Assembly (NCBI GenBank): GCA_905250075.1
Contig: CAJNOP010000105.1
Coordinates: 434 to 64,433, forward strand
DNA: 64,000 bases
Direction: 5' to 3'
Source of the DNA: Rotaria sp. Silwood1
Lineage: Eukaryota > Rotifera > Eurotatoria > Philodinida > Philodinidae
The notes below the pieces were generated by a model, which worked only from the letters and a program-made list of their open reading frames with translations, was not told the DNA's origin and did no database searches. Position 1 is the stretch's first letter; every line of letters starts with the position of its first letter. A program made the translations under genes and the position numbers. Shown here piece by piece: positions 48,550 to 60,183 of the stretch.

Positions 48550-49946
48550 TCTATTTTACTTTAAGCTAGAAAAACTGTAGTGCACCAAAGCTCGTTGCAT
48601 TTCTTTGTTCTTGATCCAATAATAATGTATGTAACATGATCATTATAAATTTTTGTTTACAAGAGGAAACAAAAAAGAAGCGTTACGACTTTATTTCAAT
48701 CATCTACATAATCAATATTGTATTTGAAATAAAACATCTGATCTTGCCAGGCAACGTACCAGCTTCACATCGACATTGATACGATAGAGCATTGATAAAT
48801 TATAAATTCACAGATACTTTGTTGCATGATACGCGTTATTGATGAAGAATACAGGATTTGAACTGTTATTTTATATTTTTGTAAAGAAAATGCTATAACT
48901 ATTGAACTGGATATCAAGTGCACATGTATGATTTGATATATAAACTAGCATAATGATAATACCAAAAACAACAACTTTGTTACCTATTTCTCGTTAGAAT
49001 TTAGACAATGAAAACTATTCATTAAGTGTTTGCGAATGATACTTCGCGATGACAGCTAATAATTTCATACAACATGAAAAAACAATATTTATGATAATAG
49101 CTAACATTTGTTTCGACTTTTCATGTTAATTTTTGTATTGATTTCATTTAACAAAACAACCCTCTATATATGTTTCTACTTCTATCTGTACAAAGTCCAT
49201 TTTCATTCTGTTCTTGAGCAAATACATGAAAATTTAAACATAGATGAATTTATATTTTCATAAAGCTTCTCGATCATATTATACGACGAAAAAAAAACAA
49301 GCGCTACCATAAATATTACTTTGATGATTTCGGACGTAGTATAATATAGAAGGTTTTCAATTTAATTGAATTTTTATTTAAAAAGATTGAGTTCGATCAA
49401 TATATTTTCTTTTATTCTTGTACAGATTGCTACCAATATATATTGCTCTTTCATCAACAAATCAATCATATTATTCATTTTCATGTATTCGCTTCATCAT
49501 TACCATATTAATAAATAAAATTGTTGCTTTCAAAATAACTCCTATTTTGATGAAACAAAAATACTTTCTACGACGATTGAAATGTCTTTCTAGAAACATT
49601 TTTGTGCGAGACGCATCTAATTTTTCTGTGTGAATATTTAGCTTTCGCGTTCATTGATTTCTCTTAATTCGTTTGAATTTCTATATTCCTACTTTTCTCG
49701 GAAAAATTCGATCGTGATCTATGTTTGAATAAATAAAGAGTTGAAAGAAAATCTATTCGGACTCATGTCTGCTAACCGAAATGGTGAGCTAGTATTCTAT
49801 TCTTTTTAGATATATCTTGTTTCTCTCAACGTTTCCCTTTTTTTAATAACCATTCCAGGCATAGAAAATATTTTTAGATTTTATTACAATACTTTTCACA
49901 TTTGTCTTTTAGGTTCATATTAATTGATGTCGATGACCGTACAATA
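48550..49946. other. Intergenic, upstream of the mucin-like gene
   Basis: No coding sequence can be supported. A TCTTTTAG|G splice-acceptor-like site at about 49905-49912 lies 35 bp before the mucin-like ATG. It could receive an upstream 5'-UTR exon or a trans-spliced leader, which bdelloids are known to use. Confidence 0.45.
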
Positions 49947-52900
49947 ATGCTTCTATCTCTGTTGATAGTGTTTTCTTATTTTGTTTTTACTAATGAAAAA
50001 CATTTCAATGGAGGAACTATCGGATGGGCTCCCATTGATCCTTATGATAATTCCAGTCCCGTCGATATTACTATAACACAATCTTATTCATGGACATATC
50101 CAACAATAAAATGTGCCAACAATGTACCAGCCTCAACTAGTGGATGGAGTAGTGCTAATACTAATGTGACTTGTGTAGTTGATTGTTCGACTGATGGTGG
50201 TTATTCTAATGCACCAATTGATATTCTTACGGATTGTACGTCAGCTAGTTCATCATTGAAAATGATGACAAGTGAAAAATCGAAAAATGTTACACTTTCT
50301 GCTGATGCACATTTTTATATAGCTTATAGAGGAAGTTCTTGGGTAGCATTAAATGATCCTGCTCAATCAGGTCTGGATTGGTCTATTGTAACATATATTG
50401 ATCTTCGGAAACGACCAGATGGTTTAATTAATACTCCACCTGTTGCCAAGTTTGTTTCTCCACAGTATGCCACAGTAAATAAAACAGTACAAATAAAAAT
50501 TCCTGTTTCGGATGCCAATGCTGGTGATGATATACGTTGTCGATGGTCAACATATACAACTGGATATCGAAGACGAAAACGATCAGGTGAAGAAAAATAT
50601 GAAAATTACCATAAAATTGATCATAATTACAAAACAAAATATGACGACGACAAAGAAACCATAGATAGCAGAAAGAAAAGACAGACTTGTTCCAGTGGAT
50701 GTACTAGTGGTGACAATTGTAATACAGGTTCATGTCCAAAGACGAACTGCCTGGGTATAAAATGTACCATTGCTTGTTGTGACTTTATAACGACAACATC
50801 AACGACTACAACTAGCACACAAACAACGAGCACAACTAGTACAACTAGCACAACTAAGACGACAACAACGACTTCCAGTAGTACGACAAGTACAACAACA
50901 GTGACTACAACTAGCTCAACTACAGACAGTTCAACTTCTACCGAAACTCCAGGGACACCAAAATCGACTTCAACATATCCTATTCGTCAGGCTATTGACG
51001 AATGTGCTGATATTTGTTACCCAGGTAGTATGCCCAATGGCACAACACTGTCTGATTGCACCATCACATTCACAGGTCATAAAGCTGGGATCTGGTATGC
51101 GGTTGCTATTCAGGTAAGCAGATTATTGTTCAATCATTGTTGATTCTTCAATCTTGGCCATCATATTATTTGACCAAATGAGAACAGTACACAGCTCCTG
51201 TTAGACCATTTTATAAATTAATAAATATACATAATTAACCATATCAGCTGCATCATTATTTTTACTGAAATAGATGATTTGTAACTTTTATATCACAAAC
51301 ACTAATCTCCACCAAAAAAATTTGATATTATAAATACCAAGAAAAAGTTATCAGTTTGTGACGTTCCGAATTGAGTCTATTGTGCGCCGTTATCTATCCT
51401 CATTAGTTGACTGAATTAACTGTTCATGCGTAATGTTCAAATTTTTCTTTTCATCTCTTCATATCAGATGCTTTTCTATTGTCACTACATATCGTGAACA
51501 ATCTCGCTCTCATCGACTTTTCTCTTCTTCTTCTTTCGTTCTCTCTTCCTTTTCTTATGTCTTCTATATTAGTGCTATTGACTCTTCTATCTAAAATCAT
51601 CGCACAAATAATTGATGAAATTATCAAATATTTATGTACAGTACGATTCTTTCTTGTTCTATAGGTCGAAGATTTTATTAATGAAACAAGTACAACGCCA
51701 ATGAGTTCCGTACCAGTTCAATTTTTGATTTACGTTCAACCACAACCATCTTGTTCAAATCAACCTATATTTTTTCCTCTAGATCGGTGTTTAGAAGTAC
51801 AAGTTGGCGTCTCAATTAGTTTTAATCTATCTGTAATGAATCTATGTAATTCAAGTGTGGCTAAACTTGCTGATATCATTGTTTCAAGTGAAATTACTGG
51901 TATGACTCGTGGTAATCTAACAACTTCATCAACAAATTCATCGGTCTCCTATGTTCGTTTCACTTGGACACCGCAAATAAATCAAATTGGATATCAGCAG
52001 TTATGTACAGTTGCATATACAACGTAAATTTTTCTCTTAATTAGATTTTTCTAAATGTAATATCTTCATCTGTTTTTGTTAATTAGTGAAAACTTACAAT
52101 CTGACACATATTGTATTACATTTACTGTTAAAAATTCATCTGATACTTGTGTAACAACTACAACAACCACTACATCAACAACATCACAATCAACAACTAC
52201 CACAACGGTAACAACAACAACAACTTCTAGTACAACGACTTCTGAAACAACTACAACAACATCGGTTACAACAACGTCAATGACAACTTCTTCGACATCA
52301 ACATCATCTACATCAACCACATCCACATCGTCTACATCAACCACATCCACATCGTCTACATCAACCACATCCACATCGTCTACATCATCAACATCGACAA
52401 CATCCACCACAACGTCTACTACAACATCCGTTACAACTACAACGTCAACGACTACAACAACAACTACATCGACCACTACAACTGTGTAAGTTATGAAAAA
52501 AGGTCCTTCAATCAAAAGAAATAACCACAATAATAACATCACTGTTTCTTTGTTACTTTTTTGTTGTCTCATAATCACATGATAAGAATGTCTGTCGAGT
52601 TTCAGAATTGTTCAAGAAAAAAGTTTTCGAATAACACTCAATGTTCACTGTTGGTTTCTATTTAAGAACTTACAAGAAGAGGATATAATAACCCATGTTT
52701 TCAAGTGCACCGACAACATATGTACATTTGTTAGAGTTTATTCAAGTCATACTATACTAACGAAACCATGTTTCTAATTGTTTTGATTTCTTTTTAGCAC
52801 TACAGCCACAACAACAACCAAACCTTCAGGCAAGATTTATTAACTTTCTTTTTTTAAATTATAGTCATAATCGATTTGTATCACGAGGAAACTATCCGAA

Positions 52901-54814
52901 CTGTTAATCGCAGATTTCATAGAGATTTATCCTAGTCGATAGAGCCCGACGAGCTGATTCTTATGGTATAAAGAGTTCTTCCCTATATAATCTTTAACTA
53001 GACAAAAATTAGATATATGCATTATCTACGTATTATGCTATGATAGACATCAATCATTCTGAGAAAACATTATTTAAAACGCCTGTAGTTTAATGGTTAC
53101 TGGCTGTTATGATCTGAGTATACGAATATCGATCTACTTCTTCTTTCTCACATTTTACTTTGAGAAATCTAACACAGAATAAATCACAGCGGTAAACAAT
53201 AAAGAAGTGTTCAAACCACACTGTTTACTCAAAATTATTGACATTTTTCATAGCATACTACGTAGATGATGCATATATATAATGATAGCAACATTGTAAC
53301 ATATAGAATAAGACATCGTTTGGCATTTTTTAGTCTATCAAGTAACAATATATAACCCAAACGTAGAGGGTCGATGATAAAGTTTCATCTCTCACATGCT
53401 AATACATATAACAACTTCAGTGTTTAGTGTCTTGAATGTAATCTTGCACGAGTAGAATTGATTAACTTTGTGTTGGTGAAAATTCCATGGGAAAAAAGGC
53501 TTTAAATAACAAGAATCAGCTCGTCAGCCAGAATCTGAGAAATTTTTGCAAAACATCCTCAAACGTTAAGTTTTTTGGCCGATATGAAAAGCTCAGCGGA
53601 AAATCATTTAATACTGAAATAAAGTGTTTGAAATCATATAATACCGATATGCTTTTAGTTTGAAAAATCTCAAGATTTTCATAGATTTTCATGTTGATTC
53701 TAATATTCTTGATATTAATTTAATACAATTGATTCAAATATAATATTCCTCTTTTATATAGGATCATCTATAAGTTGGTTACTGATTTTGGGCTTATCGT
53801 TATTAGGTTTATTATTAGTTCTATGCTGTTGTTGCTGTTTGTATTGGCTTTTATGGTAAGTATTTTCATTTTGATTTGTGCTATGATATATCTAAACTTG
53901 CTGATTATATATACTAAAAAAATTGGAATGCAACTTCTTACTTATTACATGAACAAAAAATAGCAAGTTATTTTTAGCTGTCTGCAATTCTGAGAAAATT
54001 AACATAATTTATTGATAATGAAATCAATTGAGCATTGATGTTTTCTAATAGGGGTGCTCGTTCACGTCGTCGACGACGCCAATTAAAAGAAGAAAATACC
54101 TGTGCACGGGCTTTTGATTCAAGACTTACAACTTTTGAATTAGAAAGACAGACAGCTTCTAGCAAAATATTCAAATCAAATACACCAACCAAGGATTATC
54201 TGATTAATAATACAGTGAATCATCAGAATAGCACGGGTCATATCTTTTCAGAAGACTCGCGCATAAATTTGTTTGATTCAGCTTATTCTAATGAAGTAAC
54301 AACTATAACAGATATAGAAGAAAGTAGAGTTTCATCAGCAGTTACTGTCAAAAGAATGAGTCGTGCAACCATTCAACAACTACATGACATGGAAAAGCTG
54401 AATGAAAATGCAAAACCCAATAGTAAATTACCAAATCATATTGATAATACTGATGATAGTCAAATCATTGGACGTTCACCAGTTACAGTTGTTCGAATAC
54501 CAAAATTGAATTTATCAAACCAGAACATTTCAATCACATCTCAACAAAACACTTCAAGTGCATCATCATCCAAATTATCTAAATTGAATCAAGTGAAGGT
54601 CACCAAAATACCACGAAAACAAACAACTTTAAGTCAACGAGCTCGAGCATTAAGTGCTGATAATATTAGCACTATTCATATAGGAAAGCCTTTTGTCGTA
54701 ATGCAACCACTGACAAATCATTCAAAGACTGCTTCAATTGCTACAAATATCAAAATGCATAAAGACAATAGAGTAACCGTGAGAAAGCTTCCAAGAAAAT
54801 CTAATATTTCTTAA
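49947..54814 (+). CDS. Mucin-like type I membrane protein
   Basis: Model: join(49947..51113,51665..52023,52087..52485,52798..52829,53762..53855,54052..54814), 937 residues; all phases agree. The signal peptide is MLLSLLIVFSYFVFTNEK, followed by an ectodomain starting HFNGGTIGWAP and SYSWTYPTIKC, with several Asn-glycosylation sites. Two basic cleavage-type sites (YRRRKRSG, DSRKKRQT) precede a Cys cluster (CSSGCTSGDNCNTGSCPKTNC). Thr/Ser-rich mucin stretches lie in exons 1 and 3. The TM helix is in exon 5 (SWLLILGLSLLGLLLVLCCC), with five consecutive Cys at its cytosolic end, then GARSRRRRRQ as stop-transfer and a 255-residue Ser/Thr/Lys-rich cytosolic tail with repeated VTVxRxP-type motifs (VTVVRIPKL, VKVTKIPRK, VTVRKLPRK). 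Intron 4 has a GC donor (CAG|GCAAGA). Probably a heavily glycosylated surface protein; ligand unknown. Confidence 0.82.
52303..52391 (+). repeat. 24-bp coding minisatellite in the mucin exon
   Basis: A unit reading ATCGTCTACATCAACCACAT plus CCAC repeats nearly four times inside exon 3. It encodes an eight-residue Ser/Thr repeat (SSTSTTST-like), so length changes stay in frame and would alter the number of O-glycosylation sites. Confidence 0.75.
52948..53525. repeat. Inverted-repeat pair inside intron 4 of the mucin-like gene
   Basis: GACGAGCTGATTCTT at 52948-52962 is perfectly repeated in reverse complement at 53511-53525. Weaker complementarity extends inward through a TAAAG block to a CCC/GGG boundary (52983 and 53489), giving arms of about 36 bp around a 505-bp centre. 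It may be a small foldback or DNA-transposon derivative; no coding frame lies inside and I saw no clear target-site duplication. Confidence 0.6.
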
Positions 54815-57613
54815 TCTCGTCCTTCATAAATGGATATGATTATTGATCATTGGACTGTTAACATTATCTCTAATTTTATGAAAATTACTTCGAAATGCTG
54901 TTTTTTTTTTCTTATTGATTTATAAAGAAAAGAATTCTTCTTAATATTCTTATACTTTAGAAGTTTAAAATTAATAATCAAAGCCATCTGGTTTTAATAC
55001 TGTTGTCGAATAATATCAATAAGGATGCATCGAATTCTATTGTATAAGACAAGTCATTCAAAACATATCATATAAAATATCGTATTAACAATATCTTTAC
55101 AATGCTTCATGTTAATGCGCAAAGTTGATGCAAGCCTTAATATTATATGTTCATGCTTTGCAAAGTCTATTTATCTAGTAGAATAAAAGAAAGCATTCGA
55201 CATAATATCGATGTATGAGAAGACATCGATTTAATAATCATTTGATCGAAGAGTGTTGTAACATGGATAAGAATTATTTGATTAAAAGATCTTTAGTATT
55301 ATGCACATCAAGCAACACGCTTGTAGAAATTGAAGTTACTTCAATTAATTATTTTACTGAAGAATCATTTTTCTTCAAGAAAATTTTATTAGTAAGTCAA
55401 TTTCCATTGAATTTTCATCAAGAAAATCAATTGAAATCTCTAATATAGAGAAATCCGCTAATGAGATCCACAATACTTCTTTTGCCAAAAATCAAATCAA
55501 CTTGTAAAGAAATTGTTTTCTATACATGAAAATGATGATATAGGTGAATTTCACTCTCTTCTATTGATCAATAATAGCTCTCACCCCCATAAATCGCCCT
55601 CATCACATTCACATTTCACGCACAGTAATCTCAACTTCAATTAAGCACCCAATACCATCTTCTTTGTCTTTGAAGATACTTTTCCACACCCTCAGAGAAA
55701 AGGAAGTCTTCTAAAATTTCTTTTCTTTTATTTGCATAAGAATAATCTTTTATGTATCAAGGGTGTAACAAAGTTAAATACCAAAATGATGGGCTATTTA
55801 TTAGAAAATTACTATTTAACTTGAGTATCCGTTGAAAGTATAAATGAAATAACTTGTTTTCTTGAAAATAATGTATTGACTATTATTTTTGCATTTTGTG
55901 TTGCCTCTTTCGAAAACTAAAAATAAATAAAAACAAAGTGCTCATGTGTTCTCTTCCAATAGAAAAATGTGTTAAATTAAAATTAAATCATTATCCTGAA
56001 TTGAATTTAGTTGGCCTGTAAATATACAATGTAGGATTATAGATCATTAGTCAATTGAAATATAATGAGAAAGAAGAAATTAATCTAACTCATAATATTC
56101 TAGTGAAATATTTAATGCTGAAATTTTTAACGATAGTTCTTCCAAAACATTTATTTATAGTATATCATAAACATGCTTTTCTTATCAAAACTTATGCTGA
56201 CTACTATTAATTATGTTTATTATATATTGTAAACGAACAGTTCATTCGATTTGTGAATTAGTGATATTGAATTACCAAAAAAACTTCTTTTAAATGGATT
56301 TATGATACTCTTGCTTTATGAACTATTTTCTGCAATAAATGATATTGCGTTGATTAGTACCTTGCGAATAACAAAAATATATGTCAATTTAGTTATTTTT
56401 TCACTTGATCTATCAAGCATAATTATAATTGAAGTTGTCGAAAAATACGAGTTTTTGGTTTTGATAACATCTGCTCCATTTCAATGATAATGATCGGGTT
56501 TAACTGAATAAAATATAATAACAGGAGCAAAAACTCATGATTTGATGTTTTCCTTTTGACTTACCTAAAAATAAGCAATGGAGTACAAGTGAATTTTGAA
56601 GTCTCTCGATAGACCTTAGAATTCATCAAGAGTCATTTTTCTCTTGCCAATAAGAAGCTCTTTCTATCTGAAAGAAAATAAAATAGATAGATGCAAAGCT
56701 GTACCAATTATTACACAACAAACAATAAGATTCTTATTAATTTTTGTTCTGTCGCCTAAACAATCAGAAATGTAACTCATATATAAACTACGTGTCGGCT
56801 TTGTCAATGCCGACAAAATATTTTTCGGACATTGATTGATTAAGGATAATTTCATTTTCAAGAATGTCCTCTGAACCTTGTTTATACTAATAATATTAAA
56901 GTTTTATGTCTTTTGTTGAATATGGACAAATATTTTTTCAGTCTCTTAATTTAAGACAGCAGCTTTTGATCTTTTAGCAAACTTCTTGGCACTATCTTCT
57001 AGGGTTGCCACGAAAAAACTATGCTGTTCATTTTTTCTTTTACAACTCATGTTTTTCGATTAGAAGATGAACATCATTCGATAAAAGAAAAGAATCAAAA
57101 TAGTATAGGATATTTTTCAAACGATTTATCTCGTATTCATGTACTCGATGTATTATCAGTGTTTTCATTCAGTATACATCTACTCTAGTGATTCAATGAA
57201 TAAAGTGAAGCAACATGAAAAACAAAATTTCAAATTAATAATATCAAAAGAAAAATGTTCAAAAATAAATGGAAGAGAGAAATATAAAACCAAAACACGA
57301 ATTCTTTCAAGAATATGAAAATGACAAGTCGTTAGAATACACTGTTTCAATGTTTTTCTGCTCGTTGAACTATTTTCATAGATCAGTGATGGATTTATGA
57401 TATGATTCAGATGGTAAAGAACGGAGTCGGCATCAGAGGATGTAAGGAAAACTTTATAAGGTCAATGCAAGTTGACATCCAGCCATTTTCTATTAGTTTT
57501 GCTAGAGAAAATTTTCAAAAAAAAAGAGACACATGTTCCTTCATCATATCGAATTTGTCACTGCTATTCCTGTAGCTATCAATATTTTTAAAACAATGTG
57601 ATAGAAACCTTTC
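54815..57613. other. Intergenic, AT-rich
   Basis: I see no gene. A loose C-rich region at about 55576-55695 (CTCACCCCCATAAATCGCCC, CACATTCACATTTCACGCAC, TTCCACACCCTCAGAG) may be a heavily worn telomere-like arm without its G-rich partner. Confidence 0.45.
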
Positions 57614-57690
57614 GAGGGTATGGTGAATGTGTAGACGTGATATCAGCGAAGGGAATAGTCACAGCCAAATCGTCCATCCACATCCCTATC
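57614..57690. repeat. Telomere-like hairpin element
   Basis: GAGGGTATGGTGAATGTG with TAGACGTG is followed, after about 30 bp, by CGTCCATCCACATCCCTATC. It keeps the GAGGGT start, the CCCTA-type end and the G-then-C order. Confidence 0.65.
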
Positions 57691-58497
57691 TGGAAATCTC
57701 ATCTAGTGAATTGGAGTCTCAAAAGAAATCAAAAAAGGTGTCAGCGGATGTGCATGTCGGACGTGAGTCAGGATTGCTAAATCATTTAGATTTTTTAGAA
57801 AAAATTCCGGCTTTTTTTCCATTACAGGTATTTTCTCTGTCACTAGTTTTTAATATATTCAATAATATTTTATGATTCGACAGAGATTGTGGCTTTCATC
57901 TTTTTTGTCCGTTCACAAAAAATAATTATTTTTCTTTCATTCTTGCACATATTTTTTTCTATATGCTCTTATTCCAGCATGAAACAACTAAACGATCATC
58001 AATAAAAATTGTATGTCAATAGAATTCATTCCTATTGAATGAAAAATTGCTTTGAACTCATCTGTGTCTTTTACAGAAGCTTATGATTATTTCTTATCAG
58101 AACCTGAACTATTGAATTTTGTCTATTCCTATGAAAAATATTGAAAGGAAACAACGCGTACATTGATATTGAAATGTGCATTTTACAAGTTTGAAAAACT
58201 GTTCGTAATCTAGTTGAAAGAAACGTAGTTTATTCAGCTACAGCTGATCCTTGACTATTCTTCTGGATTTTTTTACATTGTCAATCTAGATTTTTAACTT
58301 TCACATATGTCAATCCTGGTGTGCCTATTTTTCTTCTGACCGTCACTCACATTCAGCTCTTATTTTCTTTGATATGATGGGTAGTTTGCAGTGTGTAAAA
58401 AAATCTTTATATCAAATGAAAACTTTCTTTTTATTAGACGTGTTTTTATCATTATTAAATCAATACGAATCAACTTATGATAAAGTATTATGTTAAA
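57691..58497. other. Intergenic, 3' flank of the LRR gene
   Basis: No gene is seen. The minus-strand LRR gene ends at 58498, and its polyadenylation site should lie just left of it. Confidence 0.4.
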
Positions 58498-60183
58498 TTA
58501 AATAATCAATTGTATAGATGTTGGGTGGAATATTTGATAAAGATATTGTCGTTCGTCATACGAAATATTGTTAAAAGTGGCCAAAAGTGAGGTTAATCGT
58601 CTCATATTTGTCATTGAATATGGTATACTACGCAACTGATTATAATTAATATTTAACGAACCTAATGTCGATGATAATTCCATGATCTCAAGTGGAATTG
58701 ATAAAATTTTATTATAACTTAAATCTAAACTTTTTAAAGATGGATATTCTCCAATACCATCGATAGATACCAAAGAATTATTACTTAAATAAAGTTCACG
58801 AAGATAAATAAGTGATGGTTGTTGAAAAATATTGCCTTGAAAGTTATTTCTCGATAAATCAAGAACTTGTAAATTCGGTAAATCAGTTGATAATGTTAAT
58901 GGTAATGTTGATAATTGATTTGCTTTCATAACCAACTTGACTAAAGATTTTAATGTTAAAATACTTTCTGGAAAGATTGTTAATTGACATCCCGACAAAT
59001 CAAGAGTTTCAATTGATGGCACATTAAAAAATGAAAGATTTTTCGATAGAGCACTTGCTGTAATAGTAACACTTGATAAGGATAGTGTATTTTCAAATGA
59101 AACTGATTCCAAATTAGTTAGAAAAGAAAAATAAACACTGTCTAATCGAGATAAATTTTTGAATGTAGCTATTTTGAATTGTTTATTATCACTTAATGAA
59201 ATTGTTTGAACATAAGGTGATATATTTTCCATATCTAAAGAAATTAATTTTGAATTTGATGACATTGTTAATGAAAATAACGAAGATAACGAAGATAAAT
59301 TTTGAAATTTTAATGTTAATAATTCCTCATTATTTTGAATCTCAACGGAAGATAATAGTGACATATTAGCGATTTCAATTGTTTGTAATACTGAGTTAGA
59401 TTTAATTCTTAAAGTAGATAATTCATCAAGATTTCCTAATTCTAAATTCTTAATACTCGTGTTACTTATTTCGAATTGTACTAATGATTGAAAATTTTTT
59501 ATCGTTGATGGAATAGTTGATAAATTTGGTAAATCAATTAAACTTAAAATTCTAAGATTAATTAATTTATCAATACTTTCATCAGGTATTTTATTAAAAT
59601 TTGGAATACTCTGTAATATTAATGTTTCTAATTGAATTAAATATTCAATCTCATTAGGTAAATCTTCAAGATTTTTAATATAAGATAATTTTAAGTATGA
59701 TAAAGATATTAGTTGTCCCAATTCCGATGGTAAATGTTGACCAATAATACCATAATCTGATTGAATTACTAATGTTGTTAATTTTTGAAAATTTTTTATA
59801 TCAGATAATATTGTTAGATTTGTATTTACTAATTGAAGACTTTCTAAATTTTTCAAACAATATATACTCAAAGATGGATTAACATTATTAAATATATTAA
59901 AAGCTGTAACTTTTGATACACCATCGTATTTTACGGATGTAGACGAAGGATCAAGAAGAAGTCTAACATAAAATGGATTTAGATTAATAATTTTAAGATC
60001 ATTGGTATAGATGGTACAATCGATCTCTGCATTGCTAACTAAATTCGAAATAGATGAAAAGTGAAATTTTTTTTCATTGGAAAATGTTTTTTTACCTTGA
60101 ATATTGATGGCGAAGAAATAAATAATGAATAATGATGGAAACATTTTCATTTTTTTCATTTTTTTTTGTACTTGTAATCTCAT
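58498..60183 (-). CDS. Secreted leucine-rich-repeat protein
   Basis: A single exon of about 561 residues from ATG at 60183; a later ATG at 60144 (MFPSLFIIYFFAINIQG) would give a more usual signal peptide and is an equally good start. The mature part begins with a short capping region containing Cys (AEIDCTIYT, SIYCLKNL), then about 18 LRRs. The N-terminal LRRs are loose (LESLQLVNTNLTIL, LTTLVIQS, LSYLKLSYIKNLEDLPNEI), the middle ones irregular, and the C-terminal ones canonical (LQVLDLSRNNF, LRELYLSNNSL, LKSLDLSYNKI, LGSLNINYNQL). No TM or GPI-like tail follows. It is likely an extracellular recognition or adhesion protein; ligand not inferable. Single-exon structure contrasts with the neighbouring multi-exon genes. 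Confidence 0.85.
   Translation of the reverse strand: MRLQVQKKMKKMKMFPSLFIIYFFAINIQGKKTFSNEKKFHFSSISNLVSNAEIDCTIYTNDLKIINLNPFYVRLLLDPSSTSVKYDGVSKVTAFNIFNNVNPSLSIYCLKNLESLQLVNTNLTILSDIKNFQKLTTLVIQSDYGIIGQHLPSELGQLISLSYLKLSYIKNLEDLPNEIEYLIQLETLILQSIPNFNKIPDESIDKLINLRILSLIDLPNLSTIPSTIKNFQSLVQFEISNTSIKNLELGNLDELSTLRIKSNSVLQTIEIANMSLLSSVEIQNNEELLTLKFQNLSSLSSLFSLTMSSNSKLISLDMENISPYVQTISLSDNKQFKIATFKNLSRLDSVYFSFLTNLESVSFENTLSLSSVTITASALSKNLSFFNVPSIETLDLSGCQLTIFPESILTLKSLVKLVMKANQLSTLPLTLSTDLPNLQVLDLSRNNFQGNIFQQPSLIYLRELYLSNNSLVSIDGIGEYPSLKSLDLSYNKILSIPLEIMELSSTLGSLNINYNQLRSIPYSMTNMRRLTSLLATFNNISYDERQYLYQIFHPTSIQLII

Noticed and set aside
52066-52578. Val/Asp-rich minus-strand frame of 170 codons
   Set aside because: Antisense shadow of the Thr/Ser mucin repeat (ACA/ACT/TCA codons read backwards).
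53088-53150. tRNA-like stretch (TAGTTTAATGGTTA followed by a CGAATATCGATC block)
   Set aside because: Looks like A-box and weak B-box sequence, but I could not form an acceptor stem or a proper TPsiC arm; perhaps a worn tRNA-derived relic.
56664-56861. 65-codon minus-strand frame with a hydrophobic end
   Set aside because: No conserved motif or context; not distinguishable from chance.
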